Assembly (NCBI GenBank): GCA_902812415.1
Contig: CADDZJ010000003.1
Location: 62,001 to 126,000 of the forward strand
Direction of reading: 5' to 3'
From: Acidobacteriota bacterium
GTDB taxonomy: Bacteria; Acidobacteriota; Terriglobia; UBA7540
Length of the DNA stretch: 64,000 nt
In this document: positions 15,441 to 25,017 of the stretch, one piece after another
How positions within the stretch are numbered: the first letter of the stretch is position 1
Layout of the letters: each line of letters opens with the position of its first letter
Notes under the pieces: generated by a model
Database searches by the model: none
Told to the model about the DNA's origin: nothing
Seen by the model: the letters and a program-made list of their open reading frames with translations, nothing else
Made by a program: the position numbers and the translations under genes

Positions 15441-16946
15441 ATGAGCGCATCCTACATTCTTGCTCTCGATCAAGGCACCACCAGTTCCCGCGCTTTGCTG
15501 ATAGATCGCGCCGGAAGCGTTGTGACATCCGCCAGCCTCGAATTCAGGCAATACTATCCGCAGCCTGCATGGGTGGAGCACGACGCTGAAGAAATCTGGC
15601 AATCACAGTGGAGCGTCGCAGAAGAGGCGTTGAAGAAAGCCGGCGTCGAACCGCAACAGGTTGCAGCCATTGGCATCACCAACCAGCGCGAAACGGTGGT
15701 GCTGTGGGATCGAGAAACCTCAAAGCCTCTTCATCACGCCATCGTGTGGCAGTGCCGTCGCACCGCGCCGGATTGCGACCGCATTCGACGCGAAGGTTAC
15801 GATCGCGTCTTGCGCGAAAAGACCGGCCTGGTCGTCGATGCGTATTTCTCGGCCACCAAGATCGCCTGGCTGCTTGAAAACGTGCCAGGCGCAAGAAACC
15901 TGGCAGAGCGTGGAAAGCTTGCTTGCGGAACCGTGGATAGCTGGCTCATCTGGAAACTCACGCGAGGACGCGTTCACGCTACCGATGTCTCCAACGCCTC
16001 ACGGACCTTGCTTTTTAATATCCACTCGCTTGCCTGGGATGATGAAATACTCCGCTACTTCCGCATTCCGGCATCTCTGTTGCCCGAGGTCAGGCCATCG
16101 AGCGGCGTTCTGGGGGAAACCGATTTTTTGGGAAGCCCGCATCGCATTCCGATTGCCGGCGTGGCTGGTGACCAGCAAGCTTCCCTCTTCGGTCACCGCT
16201 GTTTCAAGCCCGGCGATGTGAAAAACACCTACGGAACCGGTTGTTTTCTTCTGATGAATACGGGATCGCAAATTCCCACTTCGCAAACAGGCCTCGTTTC
16301 AACGGTGGCCTGGCAGCGCGATGGCGCCGTTTCTTACGCTCTCGAAGGCAGCATCTTTATTGCAGGAGCCGCCATTCAATGGCTGCGCGACGAACTGCAA
16401 ATGATTCGCGACGCGGCTGATACGGAAGCAATGGCGCTCGAGACGCCCGACGCGGGAGGGGTTTATTTCGTTCCGGCTTTCGTCGGCCTGGGCGCGCCTT
16501 ACTGGGATGCCTATGCGCGGGGCACCATCGTGGGTCTCACGCGCGGAAGTAATCGCAATCATCTGGCGCGCGCGGCGCTGGAATCGATGGCCTATCAGAC
16601 GCGCGACGTTGTGGAATGCATGATTCGTGATTCAAATCTAAAGCCGGAGTTGTTGCGGGTGGATGGAGGCGCGGCGCGGAACAATTTTCTCTGCCAGTTT
16701 CAGGCCGACATCCTGGAAATTCCAGTGGAACGCGCCGCCGTCACGGAATCCACGGCCTTAGGCGCAGCGTGTCTTGCGGGGCTTGCGACAGGATTTTGGA
16801 AAGATGAGCGGGAAGCCATGGCCGCCCAGTCCCAATCCGAAACGAATAGAACACGTTTCGAGCCAAAACTAAGTGTGGCTTCTCGCGAAGAGCTTTACGC
16901 CGGCTGGCAAAGAGCTGTGGAGCGCGCCAAAGGTTGGGCTGAATGA
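15441..16946 (+). CDS. glpK: Glycerol kinase
   Basis: A 501-residue FGGY-family kinase that converts glycerol and ATP to glycerol 3-phosphate. The N-terminal phosphate-binding loop (LALDQGTTSSRALLID), the GITNQRETVVLWD segment, the glycerol-binding region and the second signature (GVYFVPAFVGLGAPYWD) are intact, as is the C-terminal LRVDGGAARNNFLCQ. The frame opens at 15288, but ATG 15441 has a GAGGGG site and gives the normal N-terminus. No glpF or glpD lies beside it. A strong hairpin follows the stop. Confidence 0.97.
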   Translation: MSASYILALDQGTTSSRALLIDRAGSVVTSASLEFRQYYPQPAWVEHDAEEIWQSQWSVAEEALKKAGVEPQQVAAIGITNQRETVVLWDRETSKPLHHAIVWQCRRTAPDCDRIRREGYDRVLREKTGLVVDAYFSATKIAWLLENVPGARNLAERGKLACGTVDSWLIWKLTRGRVHATDVSNASRTLLFNIHSLAWDDEILRYFRIPASLLPEVRPSSGVLGETDFLGSPHRIPIAGVAGDQQASLFGHRCFKPGDVKNTYGTGCFLLMNTGSQIPTSQTGLVSTVAWQRDGAVSYALEGSIFIAGAAIQWLRDELQMIRDAADTEAMALETPDAGGVYFVPAFVGLGAPYWDAYARGTIVGLTRGSNRNHLARAALESMAYQTRDVVECMIRDSNLKPELLRVDGGAARNNFLCQFQADILEIPVERAAVTESTALGAACLAGLATGFWKDEREAMAAQSQSETNRTRFEPKLSVASREELYAGWQRAVERAKGWAE

Positions 16947-16962
16947 GAATCGTTCTTGTAGC

Positions 16963-16993
16963 GGCGGTGTCCTCACCGCCGGATTTTACTGTT
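16963..16993 (+). terminator. Probable terminator of glpK
   Basis: The perfect 7-bp stem GGCGGTG/CACCGCC with loop TCCT is followed by GGATTTTACTGTTTT. The hairpin is half of a family B repeat, which may have been co-opted as a terminator. Confidence 0.55.
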
Positions 16994-17121
16994 TTGGAGA
17001 GAATAAGATCACTGCTCCGGCGCGCGCCTTCCAGCCTTGCCACACTCCCGTGAGTGGGAAAGGGAAACCACCGAGCGCCGCGCGAAGGGTCTTTATCGGC
17101 GTCTCAAATTATTGAGAATTA

Positions 17122-17222
17122 CAAATTATAGTGACAACACGGACTGTAGCGGCGCTGTCCTCAGCGCCGAAAAACGCCGGTGGGGACACCGGCGCTACAG
17201 AAAATGCTGGCACTATAATTTG
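17122..17222. repeat. Family B palindromic repeat, copy 2 (best-preserved)
   Basis: A 101-bp element with 12-bp perfect terminal inverted repeats, CAAATTATAGTG and CACTATAATTTG. They enclose TGTAGCGGCGCTGTCC and GGGGACACCGGCGCTACAG around a short central spacer. It has no coding capacity. Confidence 0.82.
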
Positions 17223-17245
17223 GAAACCTCAGCAATAGCGCAATC

Positions 17246-17977
17246 TTATTGTGACGCGCCGGAAGAGCCCGTCGAGGTTGTGGGCTCAGTCGGGCTATTA
17301 AACGTTCCGGGCGGCAAGTTAACTGTAACGTCTTCATCCAGTCGCATTCCAATGAGCGACCCGGCCAGCAACGTCGCCTGCTTGCCTTTGGGAATCAGGA
17401 TTGCCGCCAGACCGCTCGCAACCCCCACGGCAATTCCCGGGCCAAGGCCGCCAGCCACCGCCGCGGCCGCGGTCGGAGCGGCAAACATTGCAAGCTGCTT
17501 CTTGTGTGAAGGGCCTCCGCCCTTGAGGTCACCTTCCGGGCCAACGTTTTCGCTTCCGTTCTCTGCGCTGGAAAAGACTTCCGTAAGCGATCCCAGTATG
17601 GCGACTTTCTCACCGTTGGGCATGGTGATGTTGTCAAACTGGATCGCCAGATAACCGCCTTTGCCGCGATGCCCAGCCTGCTTCACTTCCGAAATGTGTC
17701 CATCAACCCGCACTCCCTTGCGAAGCACGGTGATATCCTCCACGTTCACAGGCTCAATCAGCGTAGTGATAATGCGATCCCCCACGCGCGCGGTTTTGGA
17801 ATTGATCGAGGTGTGCAATTGCAGCTTGAATTCCGTGCCTTCGGGAATCGTAATCGCATTCAGATCGTTCTGCAAAGCCTGCTGATCCGAAGCGCTCTGC
17901 GCCTCCTGAGCGCACACCCATCCGGCGCCTCCCGAAATCATGAGGCTCGCCATGAGAAAGATTAAAAATCGTCTCAT
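17246..17977 (-). CDS. Exported protein of unknown function with glycine-rich segment
   Basis: A 243-residue protein with a signal peptide (FLIFLMASLMISGGAGWVCA). The core at about residues 43-130 is beta-rich (IPEGTEFKLQLHTSINSKTA, ARVGDRIITTLIEPV) and resembles the outer-membrane-channel beta-barrel domain of TrbI/VirB10-like proteins in pattern only. Residues 165-200 form a hydrophobic Gly/Ala glycine-zipper-like stretch (AAVAGGLGPGIAVGVASGLA). There are no conjugation genes nearby, so I do not infer secretion of DNA. Envelope localisation is likely. Confidence 0.7.
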   Translation of the reverse strand: MRRFLIFLMASLMISGGAGWVCAQEAQSASDQQALQNDLNAITIPEGTEFKLQLHTSINSKTARVGDRIITTLIEPVNVEDITVLRKGVRVDGHISEVKQAGHRGKGGYLAIQFDNITMPNGEKVAILGSLTEVFSSAENGSENVGPEGDLKGGGPSHKKQLAMFAAPTAAAAVAGGLGPGIAVGVASGLAAILIPKGKQATLLAGSLIGMRLDEDVTVNLPPGTFNSPTEPTTSTGSSGASQ

Positions 17978-18157
17978 GCAGTCAACTCCCTCTCAAGAAG
18001 CTTTCCTTTCGGAGGCTGGTTCCGCCTTCGTCAACATCCCCTATTTCATCACCAAAGCCGCGCCCGCGTCAAAGAGAAAAATCGAACAGCAGGATCGTTG
18101 TGGCCGGCCATCTGCACGGTGTTGGCAGGAGCGTTAATAAGCCTGACCTCTTCAGCT

Positions 18158-18187
18158 TTTACATTTCCGGCGTCGATGCCCTACAAT
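18158..18187 (+). promoter_or_regulatory. Candidate sigma-70 promoter of gltX
   Basis: TTTACA at 18158-18163, an 18-base spacer, and TACAAT at 18182-18187, about 74 bases before the gltX ATG. Confidence 0.5.
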
Positions 18188-18260
18188 GGCTTGCTGAACG
18201 CTGTCGGCTTACTGGCAAGCGCAAATGCACCATCGCGCTATAAGCCCCTGACCTTTCGAT

Positions 18261-19739
18261 ATGGAACCAATCCGTGTCCGCTTTGCGCCCTCGCCTACCG
18301 GATATCTTCACGTGGGCGGCGCGCGCACAGCGCTTTATAACTGGCTATTTGCCCGCCGCGAACGCGGCGTCTTCGTGCTTCGCATTGAGGATACAGATGT
18401 GGATCGCTCGCGGCCTGAGCTGGCGCAGGCGATCCTCGACAGCCTGAAATGGCTCGGACTCCACTGGGATGAAGGTCCTTATTTTCAGTCCCAGCGCCTC
18501 GACCGCTATCGCGCGGTGGCTGCACGGTTGGAGGACGCTGGGGCCGCCTACCCCTGCTTCTGCTCTGCTGATGAACTGCAACAGAAGCGCGAGAGAGCCG
18601 CAGCCGAGCATCGCGCCTGGAAATACGACGGCCATTGCCGGAACCTTTCAGATGCCGACCGCGCCCGCCAGCGCGCCGAAGGCCGCGCTTCCGCCTTGCG
18701 ATTCCGCGTGCCGGAGAGCGGCGCAACAAGCTTTGATGACCAGGTCTTTGGCTCGATCAAACTGGCCCACAGCGATCTTGAGGATTTTGTCCTGCTGCGC
18801 TCGGATGGCAACCCCACCTACCATCTCAGCGTCGTCGTGGACGATCTGGATATGAAGATCACGCATGTGATCCGCGGCGCCGATCACATTTCCAATACGC
18901 CGAAACAAATCCTGCTCTTTCAGGCGCTCGACGCTGCGGTTCCGAATTTTGCTCATCTGCCCCTCATTCTGGGGCCTGACCGCCAGCGGCTTTCCAAGCG
19001 CCACGGAGCAACCTCTGTCAGCGCGTATCAGGAGCAGGGCATTCTTCCTGAAGCGCTTGTGAATTTCCTCGCGCTTCTGGGCTGGACGCCTCCCAACCAG
19101 AAAGAGTTGCTCTCGCTTGAAGAGATGGTGGAAATGTTCTCGATTGAAGCGGTCTCAAAATCCAATGCGGTCTTTGATACGGAGAAGCTCGCCTGGATGA
19201 ACAGCGAGTACCTTCGTCATCTGCCGTTGTCGAGACTTCTTCCTTTAATTCAGCGCGAGCTTGAATCCGCGGGGCTTTGGCAGACTGCTTTTGCAGATAA
19301 GGAGCGCGAGAAGTTTGAGAAATCCGTGACGCTGCTTCAATCCCGCGCGCGCAACCTGAAAGACTTTTCCGGCTTCGGGAGGGCATTCTTTACCGATCAC
19401 TTTGAATATGATCCGGAAGCCGTGAAGAAATTCTGGAAAGACCCTGTTCTGGCTGATCTGCTTGAAGCGCTCGCCCAGCGGTTGGAGAAGCTTTTGCCCT
19501 TTGATTTGGAATCCACGGAAAAATGTCTTCGCTCCCTTGCAGAAGAAAAAGGGGTGAAAGCAGGTGTGCTGATCAACGGCGCGCGGGTGGCGCTGACAGG
19601 CCAAGCCGTTGCCCCGGGACTATTTGAGGTGATGACGACGCTGGGCCAGGATGCTGTGGTGAATCGTCTTCATCGCGCAGCGCGATTTTTGACCGAACAG
19701 ACCGCCCCGCATTCCGTAAGCCCGGTGGATAGCCATTAG
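18261..19739 (+). CDS. gltX: Glutamate-tRNA ligase
   Basis: A 492-residue class I aminoacyl-tRNA synthetase that charges tRNA-Glu. The HIGH-type motif (APSPTGYLHVGGARTALYNW) is at residues 7-26, and the KMSKS-type loop appears as RLSKRHGA near residue 243. The catalytic-domain motif HLSVVVDDLDMKITHVIRG and a full anticodon-binding region are present. Length is typical. It is monocistronic as far as can be seen, behind a sigma-70-like promoter. Confidence 0.97.
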   Translation: MEPIRVRFAPSPTGYLHVGGARTALYNWLFARRERGVFVLRIEDTDVDRSRPELAQAILDSLKWLGLHWDEGPYFQSQRLDRYRAVAARLEDAGAAYPCFCSADELQQKRERAAAEHRAWKYDGHCRNLSDADRARQRAEGRASALRFRVPESGATSFDDQVFGSIKLAHSDLEDFVLLRSDGNPTYHLSVVVDDLDMKITHVIRGADHISNTPKQILLFQALDAAVPNFAHLPLILGPDRQRLSKRHGATSVSAYQEQGILPEALVNFLALLGWTPPNQKELLSLEEMVEMFSIEAVSKSNAVFDTEKLAWMNSEYLRHLPLSRLLPLIQRELESAGLWQTAFADKEREKFEKSVTLLQSRARNLKDFSGFGRAFFTDHFEYDPEAVKKFWKDPVLADLLEALAQRLEKLLPFDLESTEKCLRSLAEEKGVKAGVLINGARVALTGQAVAPGLFEVMTTLGQDAVVNRLHRAARFLTEQTAPHSVSPVDSH

Positions 19740-19805
19740 CCTTGATTGTTCGCGATAACCGCGCGCGCTCCGGCCAATTTGGACGGACGCCGCCCATCCC
19801 TACGT

Positions 19806-20594
19806 TTACGTGTGACGGGCGGATTGAAACAGCGCAAAGGCGGCCCCTTCGGGGTCGGCGATCACCGCCATGCGGCCTACGCCTTCGTGCGTGGTCGGAG
19901 GCAGATAAATTTTAGCGCCGCGGCGTTCGGCCCTGTTAGCAACTGCGTCGCAATCGGACACCGCGAAATAAATCAACCAGCGCGGAGGAACCTTCCGGTC
20001 GCGCCGCTCCGACAATGGAAACCCACCCACATAACTTTCGCCATTTACAATGTGAAGATACCGGGTGGGGTCTCTCTCATCGGCCACCGCTTTCCAGCCG
20101 AATAAGTCGGAATAGAACTGGCTGGCGCGCGTCGGATCCGGCGTGCTCAATTCCGCCCAGCAAAGCGTACCATCCACGCCTGTGATCTCCGTGCCGATGT
20201 TTTTCTTCGCTTGCCAGACGGAGAAAACGCCTCCCATCGGGTCCTGGAACGTCGCCATCCGGCCGGAATCCGACATATCAAAGGGCGGCGCAAGAACCTT
20301 CCCTCCAAGCTGGCTCACCCGATTCGCAGCCTCGTCCGCGTTGTCGACAGCGATATACACCATCCAGTGCGGCATCACGCCCTTCGACCGCTGCTCGGGC
20401 CGCAAAGGATACGCAGCAGCGACCGCCCGGCCCTCCAGTTGATAAATTGAAACGAAGCTTTCCGGGCCTATTGGGACATTTTTGATGTGCCAGCCAAAGA
20501 CCGAATGATAGAAGTTGTCGGCAGCCTCGATGTCTGTTGTGCCCAGATCGATCCAGCAGAAGGCGCCCGGCGAATGCTTTTCAATGTAAGGCAT
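19806..20594 (-). CDS. Two-domain VOC (glyoxalase/bleomycin resistance) family protein
   Basis: A 262-residue protein with two tandem vicinal-oxygen-chelate domains. The first starts at FCWIDLGTTDIEAADNFYHS (residues 12-31) and the second at TLCWAELSTPDPTRASQFYS (about 142-161). Each ends in a DPxGxxFxxxQ-like strand (ADPEGAAFALFQ). It is similar in layout to hydroxylase/glyoxalase-like proteins of unknown substrate. The divalent metal ligands are not obvious. Convergent with gltX. Confidence 0.85.
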   Translation of the reverse strand: MPYIEKHSPGAFCWIDLGTTDIEAADNFYHSVFGWHIKNVPIGPESFVSIYQLEGRAVAAAYPLRPEQRSKGVMPHWMVYIAVDNADEAANRVSQLGGKVLAPPFDMSDSGRMATFQDPMGGVFSVWQAKKNIGTEITGVDGTLCWAELSTPDPTRASQFYSDLFGWKAVADERDPTRYLHIVNGESYVGGFPLSERRDRKVPPRWLIYFAVSDCDAVANRAERRGAKIYLPPTTHEGVGRMAVIADPEGAAFALFQSARHT

Positions 20595-20975
20595 GGAATG
20601 AATATTACACGAACCAGAGCCTGCAAGAAAGCGGGAATTGCATGCTCTTTGAGAATGCGGTTTACAACACTCGAAATCGAACGATAGAATAAAAAGGCGT
20701 CTAAAATTTACGCCCTGGTAAGAATGGCGACATTTCGGAAGGGGAGAGAGGTTTACGCCTATCCTAACCTAACAGGTTGCTGAAAAACTCTCGTAGCCTG
20801 TCATTCCGAGGAGCCGAAGGCGGCGAGGAATCTCTGTATTTGAAAATGCAGGGATTCTTCCGCCTCGCTGCACTCGGCGTCAGAATGACAAGCGAAGGGC
20901 TCGGAATGACGGCTTTCAGAATCGCTTTTCAATAACCTGCCAGGGCACCAATGATTCCGGCCTTCCGCCACTCCT
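20595..20975. other. Intergenic region carrying a family A repeat
   Basis: A 381-bp gap between the divergent VOC gene and coaD. The left 175 bases show no clear motif. The rest is the family A element at 20773-20939, which ends 36 bases before the coaD ATG. Confidence 0.6.
20773..20939. repeat. Family A palindromic repeat, copy 3
   Basis: A 167-bp element with ends CAGGTTGCTGAAAAAC and GCTTTTCAATAACCTG (one arm slightly decayed) and inner arms TGTCATTCCGAGGAGC and GGGCTCGGAATGAC. It shares with copy 4 a second internal run ending AAGGGCTCGGAATGAC. Confidence 0.85.
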
Positions 20976-21479
20976 ATGGCTGAAGTTGCAGTCATTTATC
21001 CGGGATCCTTTGATCCCATTACGAATGGTCATCTGGACCTCATCCGGCGGGGAAGTCAGCTTTTCGATCGCCTGGTGGTGGCGATCCTGACGAACCTGGA
21101 AAAGGAACCGCTTTTCACCATCGATGAGCGCATCGACATGTTGCAACTTGTAACCGAGGACATTGCCAACGTCTCCGTGGATACTTTCAGCGGACTTCTG
21201 GTGGATTACGCCCGCCAGAAGCAGGCGCGCGCCATTCTGCGCGGCATTCGCGCCTTCTCAGATTACGAGTACGAACTCCAGATGGCGTTGATGAATCGCA
21301 AACTTGAACCCAGACTCGAAACGGTTTTTATGATGCCCGGAGAGTCTTTCGCCTATATCAGCTCACGATTGGTGAAGGAAATTTTTCACCATGGAGGGCC
21401 CGTAAAAGGCCTTGTTCCGCCGCTGGTGGAGGACAGGTTGAAGCAGAAATTTCCAGCGCGTGCTGCACAAATGCGATAG
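20976..21479 (+). CDS. coaD: Phosphopantetheine adenylyltransferase
   Basis: A 167-residue enzyme that transfers AMP from ATP to 4'-phosphopantetheine, the penultimate step of coenzyme A synthesis. The nucleotidyltransferase motif YPGSFDPITNGHLDLI includes the T/HxGH histidine at residue 18. The GIRAFSDYEYELQMALMNR helix and the C-terminal ISSRLVKEI loop are intact. No ribosome-binding sequence is obvious before ATG 20976, whose upstream region is a repeat element. It heads a same-strand run with the aminotransferase and the mannose genes. Confidence 0.96.
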   Translation: MAEVAVIYPGSFDPITNGHLDLIRRGSQLFDRLVVAILTNLEKEPLFTIDERIDMLQLVTEDIANVSVDTFSGLLVDYARQKQARAILRGIRAFSDYEYELQMALMNRKLEPRLETVFMMPGESFAYISSRLVKEIFHHGGPVKGLVPPLVEDRLKQKFPARAAQMR

Positions 21480-21489
21480 CAGGAAAGTC

Positions 21490-21564
21490 AGGCTCAAACC
21501 TTCTGGCGTCAACCGCCTCTTAATCCCCTCCCTATCCAGGGGGAGTTGTGAGCCAGATTTTATT
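21490..21564 (+). terminator. Possible terminator after coaD
   Basis: GGCTCA pairs with TGAGCC, enclosing a CCCCTCCC/GGGGGAG stem, and is followed by AGATTTTATTT. Confidence 0.35.
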
Positions 21565-21585
21565 TAACAATCGAGGTTAAACATT

Positions 21586-22782
21586 ATGCAATTTTCTGAA
21601 GCGATCAACAGAATTTCCGTTTCACCCACATTCGCGGTGGTGCAGAAAGCAGCCAAGCTGAAAGCCCGCGGAATTGATGTTGTGGATTTTGGCGCGGGCG
21701 AGCCCGACTTCCCCACGCCCGAAAACATCAAGCAGGCGGCCATCCGCGCGGTGGAGCAGAATTTCACCAAATATACGCCCACCGGCGGGATTGCTGAGCT
21801 GAAGCAGGCGATTGTCGAACGCCACGCCAAGGATTTCGGGTCCAGCTACAAACCTGAAGAATGCCTTGTGACTGTCGGAGGCAAGCAAGCCATCTTTGAG
21901 GCCGTGGCGGCTGTCATCAATCCTGGAGACGAGGTGATTCTGCCTGCGCCCTATTGGGTCTCCTTTCTGGATATTGTAAATTACGCGGGCGGCCGGGTGG
22001 TGACGCTCGAAACCCGCGAAGATGAAGGCTTCGCGCTGCGCGCAGAGGCAGTAGAAAAGCTGGTCACGCCCAAGACGCGCATCCTGGTTGTGAATTCGCC
22101 GAACAATCCAACAGGGGCTGTTGTGCCGCCCGAGGAAATGCAAAAGCTGCTGGCGTTGGCGGAGCGGCGCAACTTCCTGCTGATGTCAGACGAGTGCTAC
22201 TGCCACTTCCTCTACGAGGGGCGCAAGCCTTTCTCGCTGGGCGCGTCGAAAAACCGCGAGAATCTGCTGATTGTGGGATCTCTTTCCAAGACCTATTCCA
22301 TGACCGGCTGGCGGGTGGGGTACGCTCTGGGCGCATCATCCCTGCTGGACGCCATGCTCAAACTGCAAAGTCACTCCACCTCGAACCCAACTTCCATTGC
22401 GCAGAAGGCTGCGGTCGAAGCGCTCCGGGGGCCGCAGGAGTCCGTGCAAACAATGCTTGCCGAATACGCGCGGCGACGGGAAAAGATCGTCGCTGGACTG
22501 CGATCTATTCCGGGCATTGAGTGCGTCAATCCGGAGGGCGCATTCTACGTTTATCCGAATGTGGGCGGCGCCCTGGAAAAGGCGGGCATGGAAGATGCCA
22601 CGGCGTTCGCGGAAAGGCTGCTCGAAGAAGTCCATGTGGCGTTGGTTCCGGGTCCTGCATTTGGCACGCGCGAGCACGTGCGCATCTCCTATGCCACATC
22701 CCAGGAGCAGATTGATGAAGGGCTGCGAAGACTGAAACAATTCGTTTCGCAGCTCCGTCCCGCTTATGCCCAAGCTCGATAG
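21586..22782 (+). CDS. PLP-dependent aspartate-type aminotransferase (class I)
   Basis: A 398-residue fold-type I aminotransferase. The PLP-binding lysine is K235 in GSLSKTYSMTGWRVGY. The motif VNSPNNPTGAVV supplies the Asn that contacts the cofactor, and YTPTGGIAELKQAI is typical of the I-gamma aspartate transaminases of thermophiles and Acidobacteriota. The likely reaction is aspartate plus 2-oxoglutarate to oxaloacetate plus glutamate, though a broader substrate range is possible. A GAGG site precedes ATG 21586. The 3' end overlaps manA by 17 bases. Confidence 0.92.
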   Translation: MQFSEAINRISVSPTFAVVQKAAKLKARGIDVVDFGAGEPDFPTPENIKQAAIRAVEQNFTKYTPTGGIAELKQAIVERHAKDFGSSYKPEECLVTVGGKQAIFEAVAAVINPGDEVILPAPYWVSFLDIVNYAGGRVVTLETREDEGFALRAEAVEKLVTPKTRILVVNSPNNPTGAVVPPEEMQKLLALAERRNFLLMSDECYCHFLYEGRKPFSLGASKNRENLLIVGSLSKTYSMTGWRVGYALGASSLLDAMLKLQSHSTSNPTSIAQKAAVEALRGPQESVQTMLAEYARRREKIVAGLRSIPGIECVNPEGAFYVYPNVGGALEKAGMEDATAFAERLLEEVHVALVPGPAFGTREHVRISYATSQEQIDEGLRRLKQFVSQLRPAYAQAR

Positions 22783-23866
22783 CCCGCTCCAGCTTTCTCC
22801 TGTCCTCAAACCCAAAATCTGGGGGCGGCGCAGCTTAGCGCCGCTCTATCCAGATCAGTGGACCACGCGCCGAGGGCGCACTGTCAGCATTCGCTATCCC
22901 CAGCGGAAGGGCCTCGAAGAGGAGCGCATCGGCGAAGTCTGGTTGACCGATGATGAGGCTGTCTTCACAAACGGCGTGCTGGCTGGAATGAGTCTGGCCC
23001 AGGCCTGCAAGCGCTACGGGCCGGAGCTTTGCGGCGAGGGCGCGGCCGATGGTCGATTTCCGATTCTGGCCAAATTCCTCTTTACAAGCGATTGGCTCTC
23101 TGTTCAGGTACATCCCGATGATGATTATGCGCGCCAGCATGAAAACGGAAGCCTGGGCAAGTGCGAAATGTGGTATATGATCCATACGGAGCCGAAAGCT
23201 GAAATACTGCTTGGCCTGAAGCCGGGCACAACTCTTCAGGAATTGGGCGCAGCCATCGACCAGAACCGTTGCTCTCAGTTGCTTCAGCGGTTTTCACCCC
23301 ATCCCGAGGAAGCCGTCTTCGTACCGCCTGGAACGGTTCACGCTCTGGGCCCGGGCTTGACCCTATTTGAGGCAGAAGAGAATTCCGATATCACCTATCG
23401 GCTGGATGATTTCGGCCGCAAGGGGCAGGACGGCAAGCCGCGTCCCCTGCACCGCGAAAAAGCTCTTGAAACCACACGACCGCACCAGCCGCCTCTGCGC
23501 GACCTGCCGCAACTCAAATTACAGGAACCGTATGGCGCGCGAAGATTCGTCCTGGCCTGCCCATTCTTTGCCGTGGAGGAACTCACCCTGGCAAAAATCG
23601 CGGCATTTACCGGACCTCGCGCGCGGGTGGAGGCTTTTACAGTGCTATCGGGTGAGGGCCGCGTTGAGATACCCTCCGGCTGGTACGCCTACCGGACAGG
23701 GGATGTCTGGCTCATTCCGCCGGCCACTCCCACATATCGCCTCGTGCCTGAAGTCTCTGGCCGGCTGCTGAAATTTTACGTTCCGAACCTTGAAGCGGAT
23801 TTCCGCAAGCCCCTTGCCGAGCGAGGAATCAGCGGCGAGGATATTGAAAGAATTGTCTTTGCCTGA
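22766..23866 (+). CDS. manA: Mannose-6-phosphate isomerase, class I
   Basis: A 366-residue zinc-dependent isomerase converting fructose 6-phosphate and mannose 6-phosphate. Metal-ligand motifs are seen at SVQVHPDDDYARQHE (about residue 115) and the FVPPGTVHALGPGLTLFEAE segment (about 183-202), followed by the family run SDITYRLDDFGR. It overlaps the preceding aminotransferase, which suggests coupling. With the two genes downstream it supplies GDP-mannose for glycans or polysaccharide. Confidence 0.93.
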   Translation: MPKLDSPLQLSPVLKPKIWGRRSLAPLYPDQWTTRRGRTVSIRYPQRKGLEEERIGEVWLTDDEAVFTNGVLAGMSLAQACKRYGPELCGEGAADGRFPILAKFLFTSDWLSVQVHPDDDYARQHENGSLGKCEMWYMIHTEPKAEILLGLKPGTTLQELGAAIDQNRCSQLLQRFSPHPEEAVFVPPGTVHALGPGLTLFEAEENSDITYRLDDFGRKGQDGKPRPLHREKALETTRPHQPPLRDLPQLKLQEPYGARRFVLACPFFAVEELTLAKIAAFTGPRARVEAFTVLSGEGRVEIPSGWYAYRTGDVWLIPPATPTYRLVPEVSGRLLKFYVPNLEADFRKPLAERGISGEDIERIVFA

Positions 23867-23899
23867 AGCGAACGCGCTTCCTTGCGCCATCCCAATCGA

Positions 23900-24997
23900 A
23901 TGAGACGTCGAAATCGCGTTTTCGAGCACGCTTACGCCGTGATCCTGGCCGGAGGAAGCGGCACACGCTTCTGGCCGCTGAGCCGCCGCAAGCAACCCAA
24001 ACAGCTGCTTCGTCTCTTTGGAGAAAAGACCCTTCTCGCACAGACATTGGAGCGGATTGAGCGCCTGATCCCACCCGAGCGCACCTATATTTTCACGAAT
24101 CAGGCGATTCAAAACATCGTGCGGCGGGAAGTTCCCCGGGTTCCTCGCCAACAGATTGTGGCTGAGCCTGCGAGCCGCAATACGGCCCCTGCCCTCGGCC
24201 TTGCCGCGTTTGAAATCCTCTCCCGCGATCCGGAAGGTCTCATGGTGGCGCTCCCTTCGGATCATTTGATCTCGAAGCCCGCACAGTTCAGGCGCGTTCT
24301 TCTGGCCGGATGTAGGGCGGCCTTCCAGGAAGGCCACTCCGTGGTGATTGGCCTTAAACCGACGCGGCCTGAAACCGGCTACGGCTATATTCATCGCGGC
24401 GAGCTAATTGGCTGCGAGGATGGTCTTGAAATTTTTGCTGTCCGACAGTTCACGGAAAAACCCCCGCTTGCCAAGGCGAAGCGCTACGTTCGCTCTGGAA
24501 ACTATTTCTGGAACGGTGGCATGTTCATCTGGAAAGCTGCCACGCTGGTTAAAAACCTCCAGCGTTATCAGCCCGAAATGGCGCGCGGGCTTGGGCGCCT
24601 CGCTGAGGCAGGAGGCGCCCGCTCTGAAAAAGCCCTGAAGCGCCTTTACCCGCAGCTCGAAAACATCTCCATCGACTACGCCCTGATGGAAAAAATCCCT
24701 GAGGTGTACGCAGTTGCGGCCGATATCGGCTGGAGCGACGTGGGGAGTTGGGCGACAGCCTACGAGCTAAGCCCCAAGGATCGGGATGAAAACGTAGCCC
24801 CTCCGGCCGGCTTTCTATTCGGTTCACGACGCAATATGATTGTTTCACCGAAGAGGTTCATCGCCGCTGTGGGCGTGGAGGACCTTGTCATTGTGGATAC
24901 GGAGAATGCGCTTCTGGTTTGCTCACGCCATCACGCCCAGGATGTGGGGAAAGTAGTCCAGGAATTGGAACGGCGTAATCTGAAGAGCTTGCTTTAA
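23900..24997 (+). CDS. manC: Mannose-1-phosphate guanylyltransferase
   Basis: A 365-residue nucleotidyltransferase making GDP-mannose from mannose 1-phosphate and GTP. The signature AVILAGGSGTRFWPLSRRK is near the N-terminus. The sugar-phosphate region FTEKPPLAKAKRYVRSG and the YALMEKIPEVYAVAADIGWS motif are conserved. It lacks the fused C-terminal isomerase domain of longer ManC proteins, fitting the separate manA upstream. The start may be ATG 23900 or TTG 23882. Confidence 0.94.
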   Translation: MRRRNRVFEHAYAVILAGGSGTRFWPLSRRKQPKQLLRLFGEKTLLAQTLERIERLIPPERTYIFTNQAIQNIVRREVPRVPRQQIVAEPASRNTAPALGLAAFEILSRDPEGLMVALPSDHLISKPAQFRRVLLAGCRAAFQEGHSVVIGLKPTRPETGYGYIHRGELIGCEDGLEIFAVRQFTEKPPLAKAKRYVRSGNYFWNGGMFIWKAATLVKNLQRYQPEMARGLGRLAEAGGARSEKALKRLYPQLENISIDYALMEKIPEVYAVAADIGWSDVGSWATAYELSPKDRDENVAPPAGFLFGSRRNMIVSPKRFIAAVGVEDLVIVDTENALLVCSRHHAQDVGKVVQELERRNLKSLL

Positions 24998-25017
24998 TCC
25001 GGCGCAACGAAGTTCGT

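Noticed and set aside
17037-17654. 205-codon + strand frame opposite the exported protein at 17246
   Set aside because: It begins in intergenic DNA, runs through a family B repeat, and lies antisense to a gene with a clear signal peptide.
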